Origin: Cryomorphaceae bacterium
GTDB taxonomy: Bacteria > Bacteroidota > Bacteroidia > Flavobacteriales_D > Sanyastnellaceae
Direction: 5' to 3'
DNA length: 64,000 nt
NCBI GenBank assembly: GCA_016124575.1
Contig: WGNM01000004.1
Span: forward strand, 32,080 to 96,079
In this document: one piece after another, positions 44,226 through 53,050 of the stretch
Numbering within the stretch: the first letter of the stretch is position 1
How the letters are laid out: the number at the start of each line of letters is the position of its first letter
Notes under the pieces: model-generated
Told to the model about the DNA's origin: nothing
Database searches by the model: none
What the model saw: only the letters and a program-made list of their open reading frames with translations
Translations under genes and position numbers: made by a program

Positions 44226-45262
44226 TAGAAAAGCGTGTTACCACCTCCTTGCAAACGTCCGAGGTGGACATACGCCAGTTCCGTTACCTGTCTTCCCCGC
44301 GGGGTGCGAACCATAAATCCTTCTTGTATTAAGAACGGTTCATATACCTCTTCTAACGTACCAGGGTCTTCACCCACAGCGGTTGCTACGGTTGTTATGC
44401 CCACAGGCCCACCCTTGAACTTATCGATGATGGTGGTCAGTATTTTATTGTCCATCTCATCCAACCCCTTGCTATCCACATTTAGTGCATTCAAAGCCAC
44501 ATGCGTGATCGAGAGGTTTATCATTCCATCACCTTTTATCTGTGCAAAATCGCGCACACGGCGCAGAAGCGAGTTCGCTATCCGCGGTGTACCGCGACTT
44601 CTAGAAGCAATTTCATGTGCAGCCTCAGCATCAATCTGAATCTTCAGTATTTCAGCGCTTCTCTCAACGATATCGGTGAGGGTTTTGACGTCGTAGTAGG
44701 TCAGCCTCAAGTTAATCCCAAATCGAGCTCTTAATGGCGCTGTAAGCAACCCTGACCGAGTTGTTGCCCCCACCAAAGTAAACGGGTTCAATCCAATCTG
44801 CACAGTGCGCGCATTCGGGCCGGTATCGATCACCAAATCGATGCGATAGTCTTCCATCGCTGAGTACAAATATTCCTCGATAACCGGACTTAAGCGGTGA
44901 ATTTCATCGATGAAAAGGACATCATTTTCATCGAGGTTGGTCAGCAATCCAGCCAAGTCACCCGGTTTATCGAGAACCGGTCCTGAAGTCGTTTTGATCT
45001 GCACTCCCATTTCTTGCGCCACGATGTTCGCGAGGGTTGTCTTTCCCAATCCGGGAGGTCCGTGCAAAAGGACGTGATCCAAAGACTCGCCGCGCTGACG
45101 TGCAGCCGCAACAAACACTTGCAGGTTATCGAGCACCTGACGTTGTCCTGTGAAGTCGTCGAAGCTTCGCGGTCTGAGCACACGCTCTATGTCTTTATCG
45201 GAGGCAAACCTCGCCTCTTCGTAATAATCAAACTGATCGTCCATTGCCTCAAAGTTATTCAA
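44225..45262 (-). CDS. ruvB: Holliday junction branch migration helicase RuvB
   Basis: A 345-residue AAA+ motor that drives branch migration with RuvA. It shows [11 protein letters not shown], Walker [13 protein letters not shown], Walker B FIDEIHRL, sensor [18 protein letters not shown], and the winged-helix C-terminus ([17 protein letters not shown]). The start at 45262 overlaps the upstream barrel gene stop (ATGA); an internal ATG at 45244 is an alternative. It is placed in the respiratory operon while its partner ruvA is at 11364-11948. Confidence 0.97.
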   Translation of the reverse strand: MNNFEAMDDQFDYYEEARFASDKDIERVLRPRSFDDFTGQRQVLDNLQVFVAAARQRGESLDHVLLHGPPGLGKTTLANIVAQEMGVQIKTTSGPVLDKPGDLAGLLTNLDENDVLFIDEIHRLSPVIEEYLYSAMEDYRIDLVIDTGPNARTVQIGLNPFTLVGATTRSGLLTAPLRARFGINLRLTYYDVKTLTDIVERSAEILKIQIDAEAAHEIASRSRGTPRIANSLLRRVRDFAQIKGDGMINLSITHVALNALNVDSKGLDEMDNKILTTIIDKFKGGPVGITTVATAVGEDPGTLEEVYEPFLIQEGFMVRTPRGRQVTELAYVHLGRLQGGGNTLF

Positions 45263-45927
45263 TTCACACCGAGATCATTCAGTAATTCTCCAAAACGGAC
45301 TTTGAAACGCACCTCCCAAATAGGCGCTGTGAACTGTTCATCAATCCTTCTGTTGTTCAGCAGCATCAATCTTACCCCACCTCCTGCACCAATACCGAAA
45401 TACTTCAAAAAAGAATATTCTGCGATCATGCCTGGTTCGTAAAGAACTACTGCGGCACCATCTCGAAACTCATCTACACCCGCATTGTTAAAGTAGCGAT
45501 TTCTGCTAACACCAAACCCAAGTTGAACAGGAATGAAAACCTGCCAGCGCTTTTTGTAGATAAAAGAGTATTCAAAGAAGACACTTCCGTACATCATGCG
45601 CACTTCCGACAGCGTCAGGATGCCGTTTTCTAGCGCCGCGCCCGTGAAAGTGTTGTGTTCAATCCAATGCACCCCACCGCCAACAGAAACTTTATCACCG
45701 AAATTCCATCCCACCTTGGCACCTATCGTGGCAATCGGCTGACCTGTTACAAATGAGTTTCGGGTATTCAGACGAAAAGAGACCGTTGGCTTCTTATCGA
45801 AAGCATTTCGAATTGTATCTGTAAGACCTACCTGTTGGGCTGAGCTGAGCGTCGTTGTAAGGAGAAATACAGAAAAAACAAAAATCCGTATCTCAACGCG
45901 GAAAGCGCAAAAGACACGGATTTTCAT
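45259..45927 (-). CDS. Predicted outer-membrane beta-barrel protein of unknown function
   Basis: A 222-residue protein with an N-terminal signal (hydrophobic [17 protein letters not shown], residues 14-30). About ten alternating beta strands follow, such as [51 protein letters not shown] and the [12 protein letters not shown] hairpin. No sorting domain or lipobox is seen. It lies 15 nt after ctaD and overlaps ruvB by 4 nt, so it is part of the respiratory operon, but nothing in the sequence links it to respiration. Confidence 0.75.
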   Translation of the reverse strand: MKIRVFCAFRVEIRIFVFSVFLLTTTLSSAQQVGLTDTIRNAFDKKPTVSFRLNTRNSFVTGQPIATIGAKVGWNFGDKVSVGGGVHWIEHNTFTGAALENGILTLSEVRMMYGSVFFEYSFIYKKRWQVFIPVQLGFGVSRNRYFNNAGVDEFRDGAAVVLYEPGMIAEYSFLKYFGIGAGGGVRLMLLNNRRIDEQFTAPIWEVRFKVRFGELLNDLGVN

Positions 45928-45942
45928 GAGATAAATATTGTA

Positions 45943-47700
45943 TTAATGCTCTTCTTCTCCTGCCTTCAGCGGCACGATTTGAGGAACAAAATCTTCATCA
46001 TAAGCAGGGTTACTGTAGTCGTATGCCCATCGGTGAACCACAGGCAATTCGTTCGGCCAGTTACCGTGGATGCGCTCAACAGGGGTCGTCCACTCAAGCG
46101 TGTTCGATTTCCATGGGTTGGCATCCGACTTCTGACCTCTAAAAATGCTGTAGAAGAAGTTGAACAAGAAGAACAACTGTCCGATACCACCAACAATAGC
46201 AAACACCGAGATGATTGGGTTGAAGTCAGCAACAAAGTCTAAAAATTCAAAACTGCTATAATCGTAATAACGACGTGGTGCACCGGCCAAACCAACGAAG
46301 TGCATTGGGAAGAACACCCCGTAACCACAAACCAATGTGATCCAGAAGTGCGCATAGCCAAGCTTCGTGCTCATGAGGCGCCCGTACATTTTCGGATACC
46401 AGTGGTATACACCTGCAAGCATTCCGAAAATTGCCGACATACCCATTACAATGTGGAAGTGAGCTACAACGAAGTACGTATCGTGCACGTTAACATCAAG
46501 TGCAGAGTCGGCCAAGATAATACCTGTTAGACCCCCAGTAACGAATGTCGACACCAAACCAACGCTAAACAACATAGCAGGAGTGAACTTGATGTTCCCC
46601 TTCCACAGGGTTGTGATGTAGTTAAAGGCCTTTACCGCTGACGGAATTGCGATCAACAACGTTGTGAATACGAATACAGAACCAATGAATGGATTCATAC
46701 CTGTAACGAACATGTGGTGACCCCAAACGATGAACGAAAGGAAACCAATTGCCAAAATAGAACCGATCATTGCGCGGTAACCGAAGATCGGCTTACGCGA
46801 ATTGGTAGATATAATTTCAGAGCTAATACCCAACGCAGGAAGGAGTACGATGTACACCTCAGGGTGACCTAGGAACCAGAATAAGTGTTGGTACAAGATC
46901 GGAGATCCACCTGTTACATCAAGTGCTTCTCCACCGATGTGGATGTCTGATAGGTAGAATGCAGTTCCCATTGAACGGTCCATAAGTAGCAGAACTACTG
47001 CAGAAACCAATACAGGGAACGACAACACACCGAGGATAGCTGTAACGAGGAAAGCCCAAATTGTAAGAGGAAGACGCGTCATCTTCATACCCTTTGTGCG
47101 GAGGTTGATGATTGTAACGATGTAGTTCAAACCACCCAAAAGAGAAGAGGCTACGAACAACACCATTGATATCAACCACAACGTCATACCTGTTCCTGAG
47201 CCTGGCATTGCCTGTGGCAAGGCTGAAAGCGGAGGATAGACAGTCCACCCACCTGATGCTGCACCACCCTCTACGAACAGAGAGAATATCATGATCACAC
47301 TTGACACTAGGAAGAACCAGTATGAAAGCATGTTCAAGAAACCAGAGGCCATATCACGTGCTCCAATTTGAAGCGGAATAAGCAAGTTCGAGAAAGTACC
47401 CGACAAACCACCTGTCAATACAAAGAACACCATAATGGTACCGTGTATGGTTACAAGTGCTAGGTAAGCATTTCTATCGAGCACCCCATCAGGAGCCCAT
47501 TTTCCAAGAAATGTTTCAAGGATGCTAAACGATTCTCCCGGCCATCCCAACTGGAGGCGGAAGAAGATAGATAGCATAACAGCAACGACACCCATTACAA
47601 TCGCAGTAAGCAAGAACTGCTTAGAGATCATTTTATGATCTTGCGAGAAAACGTATTTCGAAATGAAGCTCTCTTCGTGGTGATGATTGTGACCAGCCAT
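45943..47700 (-). CDS. ctaD: Cytochrome c oxidase subunit I (aa3 type)
   Basis: A 585-residue heme-copper oxidase subunit with 12 or more helices, reducing oxygen at the heme a3-CuB site in the inner membrane. Visible ligands and motifs include WFLGHPEVYIVLLPALG (CuB His cross-linked to Tyr, a family A feature), HHMFVTG (two CuB His), and VHDTYFVVAHFHIVMG near the C-terminal hemes. The N-terminus carries a His stretch (GHNHHHEES). It lies 30 nt after ctaC. Subunits III and IV are not in this window. In Flavobacterium such an oxidase forms a supercomplex with alternative complex III. Confidence 0.96.
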   Translation of the reverse strand: MAGHNHHHEESFISKYVFSQDHKMISKQFLLTAIVMGVVAVMLSIFFRLQLGWPGESFSILETFLGKWAPDGVLDRNAYLALVTIHGTIMVFFVLTGGLSGTFSNLLIPLQIGARDMASGFLNMLSYWFFLVSSVIMIFSLFVEGGAASGGWTVYPPLSALPQAMPGSGTGMTLWLISMVLFVASSLLGGLNYIVTIINLRTKGMKMTRLPLTIWAFLVTAILGVLSFPVLVSAVVLLLMDRSMGTAFYLSDIHIGGEALDVTGGSPILYQHLFWFLGHPEVYIVLLPALGISSEIISTNSRKPIFGYRAMIGSILAIGFLSFIVWGHHMFVTGMNPFIGSVFVFTTLLIAIPSAVKAFNYITTLWKGNIKFTPAMLFSVGLVSTFVTGGLTGIILADSALDVNVHDTYFVVAHFHIVMGMSAIFGMLAGVYHWYPKMYGRLMSTKLGYAHFWITLVCGYGVFFPMHFVGLAGAPRRYYDYSSFEFLDFVADFNPIISVFAIVGGIGQLFFLFNFFYSIFRGQKSDANPWKSNTLEWTTPVERIHGNWPNELPVVHRWAYDYSNPAYDEDFVPQIVPLKAGEEEH

Positions 47701-47730
47701 TGTTTCTTCTTTTTCGTAATTATCTAATTA

Positions 47731-49119
47731 TTATTCTACTATCGCTGTTTGACTATCAGCTACTACTACCTCAACACTTTCAGCAGCTTCAGGTTCAACT
47801 GCAGGAGCAGTTTCTTCTTTAGCAACATACTCCGCCTGCTCTTTCAACCACGCCTCATATTGCTCAGGAGTGTCGATGACAATTTTGATCGCCATGTTAA
47901 AGTGAGCTGCACCACAAACCTTGTTACAAAGCAAAATGTAGTCAAATTCTGGATTATTCATTACCAGACGCATGCTGTCAGTAGTAATGGTTGGAATCAT
48001 CTTAAATCTTGTAGGCACCCCTGGCACACAGTTCATTTGTGCTCTAAAGTGCGGCATGTATGCTGAGTGAATCACGTCGCGAGAGCGGAAAATAAACTCC
48101 ACCTCTTTGCGCACTGGCAAGTGGAACTCACCTTTCACGATACGGTCATCAGTACCAGCTTCCCAAGCACGCAGGTTCGACTCATAAGAGAAATCTTCGA
48201 TCTCCATGATGCGTTGTATGTGACGCTCAAGACGGGAGATTTTATCTTTTTTCGCTTCGTATGCTTCTTCTGAAAGAACTGTTGTATTTCCGCTGTTTAG
48301 AGCAGACTCTACTTCATGCAGACGAGCCTCTAGATGTGCCTTACGCTCGGCACTCATTTCATGTCCGTCACCATGTCCGTGAGACGGATGCAATTCTTCC
48401 TCGATTTCCGCTTTCTCTCTGAGCAACACGCCACGCTCGTTTTCTACGTCCGCCTTCAGCGTTGCCAATTCGGTTTCGATGGCTTCAAGACTTTCAACAA
48501 TACCCTCTTTTGTAACGATACCAAGCGGGTTGGTTGTTGAAATCAGGTTGTAGTTTGCCAACCCGAACTCATTGTTATCGCCTGGATAGCGCACTGTCCA
48601 ATCGAACTGTTTCGCGTACACCTCCACTCTCAAAGCATCAGGAGCCGCTTCACCAGTCATCTCATTCCAAGTCCGCAAACCGAAAATGATAATAACGGCA
48701 AGTACGATAGAAGGAACAATCGTCCAAAACAACTCCAAACGGTTATCATGAGGGAAAAACTTCGCCTTTCTATCTTTACGGTAGTAGTATTTACTTGCAA
48801 AAACGAAGAGCAGCGTATTAACTACAAAAAACACTGCAATGATGATGTACATGTTAAAGTCCATCAGCTTATCTACCCCTTCACCGTGTGCAGAGGCCGA
48901 CACAGGCAAATAATCGCCATACTTAACAATGAGCGCGATAAACCCAGCGTAGAAGAGCACCATGAACAGGAGCCACAACTTCGCATTTAGGCGGTTATCA
49001 GCATAGGAAATATCTTCCTCTTTTGTTTTTCGTAGACGTGCCGTTAGTTCGTAAACACGTGCAAGTTGTGCAATTGCTACAATACCTACGACAACAACCA
49101 ACAGAATGAACAGCTTCAT
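47731..49119 (-). CDS. ctaC: Cytochrome c oxidase subunit II with long His-rich coiled-coil insertion
   Basis: Subunit II receives electrons from cytochrome c at CuA. Three hydrophobic segments are visible (about residues 1-20, 48-68, 88-110), then a second-helix region WTIVPSIVLAVIIIFGL and the cupredoxin domain. CuA ligands appear in VIHSAYMPHF and CNKVCGAAHFNM; the usual Glu between the two Cys is Lys, tolerable because that ligand is a backbone carbonyl. Between the first cupredoxin strand and the CuA part lies an extra segment of about 100 residues (about 185-290). It is Glu/Lys-rich and coiled-coil-like, with a HPSHGHGDGH cluster near residue 241. The total of 462 residues is far above the usual 250-350. 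Confidence 0.93.
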   Translation of the reverse strand: MKLFILLVVVVGIVAIAQLARVYELTARLRKTKEEDISYADNRLNAKLWLLFMVLFYAGFIALIVKYGDYLPVSASAHGEGVDKLMDFNMYIIIAVFFVVNTLLFVFASKYYYRKDRKAKFFPHDNRLELFWTIVPSIVLAVIIIFGLRTWNEMTGEAAPDALRVEVYAKQFDWTVRYPGDNNEFGLANYNLISTTNPLGIVTKEGIVESLEAIETELATLKADVENERGVLLREKAEIEEELHPSHGHGDGHEMSAERKAHLEARLHEVESALNSGNTTVLSEEAYEAKKDKISRLERHIQRIMEIEDFSYESNLRAWEAGTDDRIVKGEFHLPVRKEVEFIFRSRDVIHSAYMPHFRAQMNCVPGVPTRFKMIPTITTDSMRLVMNNPEFDYILLCNKVCGAAHFNMAIKIVIDTPEQYEAWLKEQAEYVAKEETAPAVEPEAAESVEVVVADSQTAIVE

Positions 49120-49140
49120 GATCTATTCGTTTGAGTGCAA

Positions 49141-50385
49141 TTAAAAGTTCAAATCTTTACTTTCCTGCAAGAAAGGATGATTCACAGGAATCAAAGGCGC
49201 CTTGCTCAACCTTGTGAGAGTCACGAAGAGGAACAGACCAAAGAAACCGAGGAACATACCAACTTCCATCCATCCAAACACATTGTGATTGAACATGGTT
49301 CCAGGGATAACAAGCAGATAAACATCCACGAAGTGGCCTACAAAAATGAGGACAGCAACTGGCAGGATGAGATTCACATTGCGTTTCGCGTCACGAGCGA
49401 TCATGACATAGAAAGGCACTGCGAAGTTGATAAAGAACATTACCAAGTAAGGAACCTTGTAGTCGCTAAAGCGAGTTACAAAGTAAGTTACCTCTTCAGG
49501 AATGTCAGAGTACCAAATGAGCATAAACTGGCTAAACCAGAGGTAGCTCCAAAGCATTGAGATAGCGAACATCCATTTCGCCAAATCGTGAACATGCGAC
49601 TGGTTCATTTCTGAGAAATGTCCTTTTGAACGCAACCACAACAAAATCACCAAAGTGAAAATCATGCAGCTCACCCACATCCCGGAGAACACGTACCATC
49701 CGAACAGAGTAGAGAACCAGTGCGTATCGATAGACATGATCCAGTCCCAAGACAGTGTTGAAGAAAACACAGCGAAGAACACCAAGAAAAGAGCTGAGCG
49801 ACGGTACATCTTGTAGTGAATAACCGTTCCACCTTCAACATCCTCTTGCAAAGACCACTTTCTGAACAAACGTGCAAATATGATGAACGTAGCCAAGTAG
49901 ATGATTGTCCGCAACCAATAGAACCAACCACCGAGGTAAGCTGATTTGTTCGCGATGATCTCATCGTAATTCGGGTTCATTGCTGCACCTGCCTCCATTG
50001 TATCAGAAAAGCTGCCATCAGGCATAAGGAACTCGTGGTAAAGCGACCCATCCATCCAATGGTATAGGTGGTGCAAGTGAAACTGACCTGCAAGCAGCAC
50101 GATCAAGATTACCGCTCCACCGATTGGAATGTAAGCAAACATCGCCTCGAACATACGTTTGATGTATGCCGACCATCCCACTTCCGCAGCATATTGCAAT
50201 GCATAGAAGAACAGCGCACCTAGCGCAATTGCAAAGTAGAAAAAGCCATTCACCAAAAGGTTGGCCCACCATCTCTGGTGATGATCTGAGGTATCAGTAA
50301 GAAAACCGCCAGCTAGGGCGATAACACCTATGGCCATAAGGACCAATGATAGTGTTTTAACTTTTCCTTCGAACTTGAATTCCAT
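49141..50385 (-). CDS. actF: Alternative complex III subunit ActF (NrfD-like quinol-binding membrane subunit)
   Basis: A 414-residue membrane protein with about ten helices, homologous to ActC but shorter. In alternative complex III, ActC and ActF are the polytopic subunits of the membrane part; their proton-path role is inferred in the literature. Typical segments here are WWANLLVNGFFYFAIALGALFFYALQYAAEVGW near the start and DWIMSIDTHWFSTLFGWYVFSGMW in the middle. The gene is the sixth in actA-F and lies 24 nt after actE and 21 nt before ctaC. Confidence 0.93.
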   Translation of the reverse strand: MEFKFEGKVKTLSLVLMAIGVIALAGGFLTDTSDHHQRWWANLLVNGFFYFAIALGALFFYALQYAAEVGWSAYIKRMFEAMFAYIPIGGAVILIVLLAGQFHLHHLYHWMDGSLYHEFLMPDGSFSDTMEAGAAMNPNYDEIIANKSAYLGGWFYWLRTIIYLATFIIFARLFRKWSLQEDVEGGTVIHYKMYRRSALFLVFFAVFSSTLSWDWIMSIDTHWFSTLFGWYVFSGMWVSCMIFTLVILLWLRSKGHFSEMNQSHVHDLAKWMFAISMLWSYLWFSQFMLIWYSDIPEEVTYFVTRFSDYKVPYLVMFFINFAVPFYVMIARDAKRNVNLILPVAVLIFVGHFVDVYLLVIPGTMFNHNVFGWMEVGMFLGFFGLFLFVTLTRLSKAPLIPVNHPFLQESKDLNF

Positions 50386-50409
50386 GGTCTCGCTCTCTGT
50401 AAAGTATCG

Positions 50410-51117
50410 TTATTGAATAATTGTTGAATCAGCAGGAGCGGCAACAGCCGTGGCGGCCATTACATTTCCAGCAGCATCAAATTCTGGCATTTTGCCACCG
50501 GCTTGAAGAACCTTCACGTATTCGATGATCTGCCAACGTTCCAACTGCGAAAGTTGAGAAGCGTGCGAACCCATCAAACCCTTACCATACTGAATAGAAT
50601 GATACATTTTCCCTTCAGGAAGGTCTTTCAGCTTCGTAGAGTAATCAGGTATACCCATAATCAATCCATTTGCTGCTATTGCCCCATCACCTTTTCCAGT
50701 TTTACCGTGGCAGTGCGTGCACATGATCGTGTACAACTCCTTCCCTTTTTCGATGTTCACTTTATTGGTAGCAAGTGGACTTTTCAGACCAACACCAGCA
50801 GCCTCGTATCCATCCATAGTGTTCGGATATGGATAAGGCATATTCAAACCCGCCTTATCACCGCCAACATAGGCGATAGAACCAGGTGCAGGTTTACGAG
50901 CAGACAGCGTATTCGATAGCGAATCAGCTTGATCGTTTCCAAAATGGTAAGTGTCCATACCATAATCCACATACGCTTCAATAGCAGGCGATCGGTACAT
51001 GTCTGGCATGTACTCCAATCCCGGACTATTCGGATCGGTTACACATGAGCCCATCATCACAGCGAAAGCTGCAAAAAGGACCATATTTATTTTTCCAGAG
51101 ACTCTCATCTTACTCAT
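50410..51117 (-). CDS. actE: Alternative complex III subunit ActE (monoheme cytochrome c lipoprotein)
   Basis: A 235-residue predicted lipoprotein: hydrophobic signal ending VMMGSC, Cys at about residue 25. A class I cytochrome c domain in the C-terminal half carries the heme site CTHCHGKTGKGDG (about residue 134) and a distal Met candidate in GLMGSHASQL. ActE transfers electrons out of the complex. It overlaps the actD stop by 8 nt; the ATG at 51108 is an alternative start that would remove the overlap. Confidence 0.93.
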   Translation of the reverse strand: MSKMRVSGKINMVLFAAFAVMMGSCVTDPNSPGLEYMPDMYRSPAIEAYVDYGMDTYHFGNDQADSLSNTLSARKPAPGSIAYVGGDKAGLNMPYPYPNTMDGYEAAGVGLKSPLATNKVNIEKGKELYTIMCTHCHGKTGKGDGAIAANGLIMGIPDYSTKLKDLPEGKMYHSIQYGKGLMGSHASQLSQLERWQIIEYVKVLQAGGKMPEFDAAGNVMAATAVAAPADSTIIQ

Positions 51118-51646
51118 AGTCTTTGATGCTCAATTCAACCAAATCCATTTCTTTCAACATACCTTCAATGGCATCAGCGCTGAAATCGTGATTTTGATCC
51201 GTTGTTATCTCCATTACAAACATATTGTCTGTAGTACGCGGGTCAGGGTTCGATGCAGGCATACCTGGCAACGTTCCATTTCTCAAGAAATATGTGATTG
51301 CCATACCGTGAGCTCCGCACAATACACTGAACTCAAATGTAACAGGTACAAATGCTGGTAAGTTTTGAATCAACGAGAAACTTGGCTTACCACCAATGTT
51401 CATTGGCCAATCATGGATCATGAAATACCACATACCCAACAAAGCTAAGGCAGTGCCTCCGCTAGCGTACATAAAAGATGCAATTGCCAAACGGGTACGT
51501 TTTACGCCAATAATCGGATCCAAACCGTGGATTGGAAACGGCGAAAAAACATCCTTCACACGAAGACCGTCATGCACTAGCTTTTCAGCCGCGTGCATTA
51601 GCTTCTCTTCGTCATTGAACATTGCATGAAATACTTTCTTACTCAT
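51110..51646 (-). CDS. actD: Alternative complex III subunit ActD (DUF3341)
   Basis: A 178-residue inner-membrane protein with a short N-terminal ferredoxin-like domain (VFHAMFNDEEKLMHAAEKL, then DVFSPFPIHGLD) and two transmembrane helices around residues 55-80 and 95-120. This is the DUF3341 architecture of ActD. Its role in the complex is structural. It lies 8 nt after actC. Confidence 0.93.
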   Translation of the reverse strand: MSKKVFHAMFNDEEKLMHAAEKLVHDGLRVKDVFSPFPIHGLDPIIGVKRTRLAIASFMYASGGTALALLGMWYFMIHDWPMNIGGKPSFSLIQNLPAFVPVTFEFSVLCGAHGMAITYFLRNGTLPGMPASNPDPRTTDNMFVMEITTDQNHDFSADAIEGMLKEMDLVELSIKDYE

Positions 51647-51654
51647 GGCTATGC

Positions 51655-53037
51655 TTAGTGATGGTGGTTATCAATTTTCTTATAATTCTCTCCTGACGAC
51701 TTAAGAATACTCTTTAACTCGTTCAAAGCCAACACAGGGAAAAAGCGTGCGAACAGCAAGAACAACGTAAAGAATATACCGAGTGTGCCAATGAAGATAC
51801 CTATGTCGATGGTGGTAGCGTGAAATTCACCCCAAGACGACGGGTTGTAATCGCGGTGAAGTGATGTCACAATGATTACATAACGCTCGAACCACATACC
51901 GATGTTTACAACAATCGAAAGGATAAACGTAACTGTAAGACTACGACGTAGTTTTTTGAACCAGTAAAGTTGCGGCGTGATTACGTTACACGTCATCATA
52001 ATCCAGTAAGCCCAGCTGTACGGACCAGAGAAACGGTTGATGAATGCATACGATTCATATTCAACACCAGAATACCAGCTTATGAAAAGCTCTGTTAGAT
52101 AGGCCACACCAACGATAGAACCCGTAACAATGATTACGATGTTCATGTATTCAATGTGCTTGATGTGAATGTAGCTCTCAAGCTTCATGGTTTTACGCAT
52201 GATCAACAGCAGCGTTTGCACCATTGCAAATCCAGAAAATACCGCTCCAGAAACGAAGTATGGAGGAAAGATGGTTGTGTGCCATCCTGGTATCACCGAC
52301 GTTGCAAAGTCCATCGATACAATCGAGTGAACCGAGAAAACCAGCGGCGTAGCGATACCTGCTAGCACCAGAGACACCTCTTCAAAGCGTGTCCAGTTTT
52401 TCGCACGTCCTGACCATCCGAAGCTAAGTATGCCGTAGATCTTCTTTGGAAGTGGCTTCACCATGCGATCGCGAATGGTTGCAAAGTCAGGAACCAGACC
52501 GATATACCAGAACACGAGCGACACCGAGAAATACGTCGAAATCGCAAAAACGTCCCACAACAACGGCGAGTTAAAATTCACCCACAACGATCCAAATTGG
52601 TTTGGCAAAGGGAAAACCCAGTAACCTACCCAAATACGACCCATGTGAATACCTGGGAAAATTGCCGCCATGATTACAGCGAAAATCGTCATCGCTTCAG
52701 CGGAACGGTTGATTGCCATGCGCCATTTCTGGCGGAACAACAACAACACCGCCGAGATGAGCGTACCGGCGTGACCGATACCAACCCACCAAACGAAGTT
52801 TGTAATATCCCAGGCCCAACCTACGGTTTTGTTTAGACCCCAAACACCGATTCCTGTGCCCAATAGATATAGGATACACCCTACACCGTAAAATGCCACA
52901 AGGCCGGTGAGTGTTACCAAAATCTTCCAGGTACGAGGTGCTGCACCTTCAATAGGTCCAACAACATCGTCGGTGATGTCTTTGTAAGACTTGTTACCCA
53001 GAATTAAGGGTTCTCTTATGGCTGCTTCTCTTTGCAT
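51655..53037 (-). CDS. actC: Alternative complex III subunit ActC (NrfD/PsrC family)
   Basis: A 460-residue polytopic membrane protein of the NrfD/PsrC family with ten predicted helices. It opens MQREAAIREPLILGNKSY, the usual ActC start; an in-frame start at 53112 would run into actB. Segments such as WVGIGHAGTLISAVLLLFRQKWR and VIPGWHTTIFPPYFVSGAVFSGFAM match the family. It is thought to hold the quinol oxidation site near the ActB iron-sulfur chain. The C-terminus is short and His-rich (DNHHH). Confidence 0.95.
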   Translation of the reverse strand: MQREAAIREPLILGNKSYKDITDDVVGPIEGAAPRTWKILVTLTGLVAFYGVGCILYLLGTGIGVWGLNKTVGWAWDITNFVWWVGIGHAGTLISAVLLLFRQKWRMAINRSAEAMTIFAVIMAAIFPGIHMGRIWVGYWVFPLPNQFGSLWVNFNSPLLWDVFAISTYFSVSLVFWYIGLVPDFATIRDRMVKPLPKKIYGILSFGWSGRAKNWTRFEEVSLVLAGIATPLVFSVHSIVSMDFATSVIPGWHTTIFPPYFVSGAVFSGFAMVQTLLLIMRKTMKLESYIHIKHIEYMNIVIIVTGSIVGVAYLTELFISWYSGVEYESYAFINRFSGPYSWAYWIMMTCNVITPQLYWFKKLRRSLTVTFILSIVVNIGMWFERYVIIVTSLHRDYNPSSWGEFHATTIDIGIFIGTLGIFFTLFLLFARFFPVLALNELKSILKSSGENYKKIDNHHH

Positions 53038-53050
53038 GGATAGCGGACTT

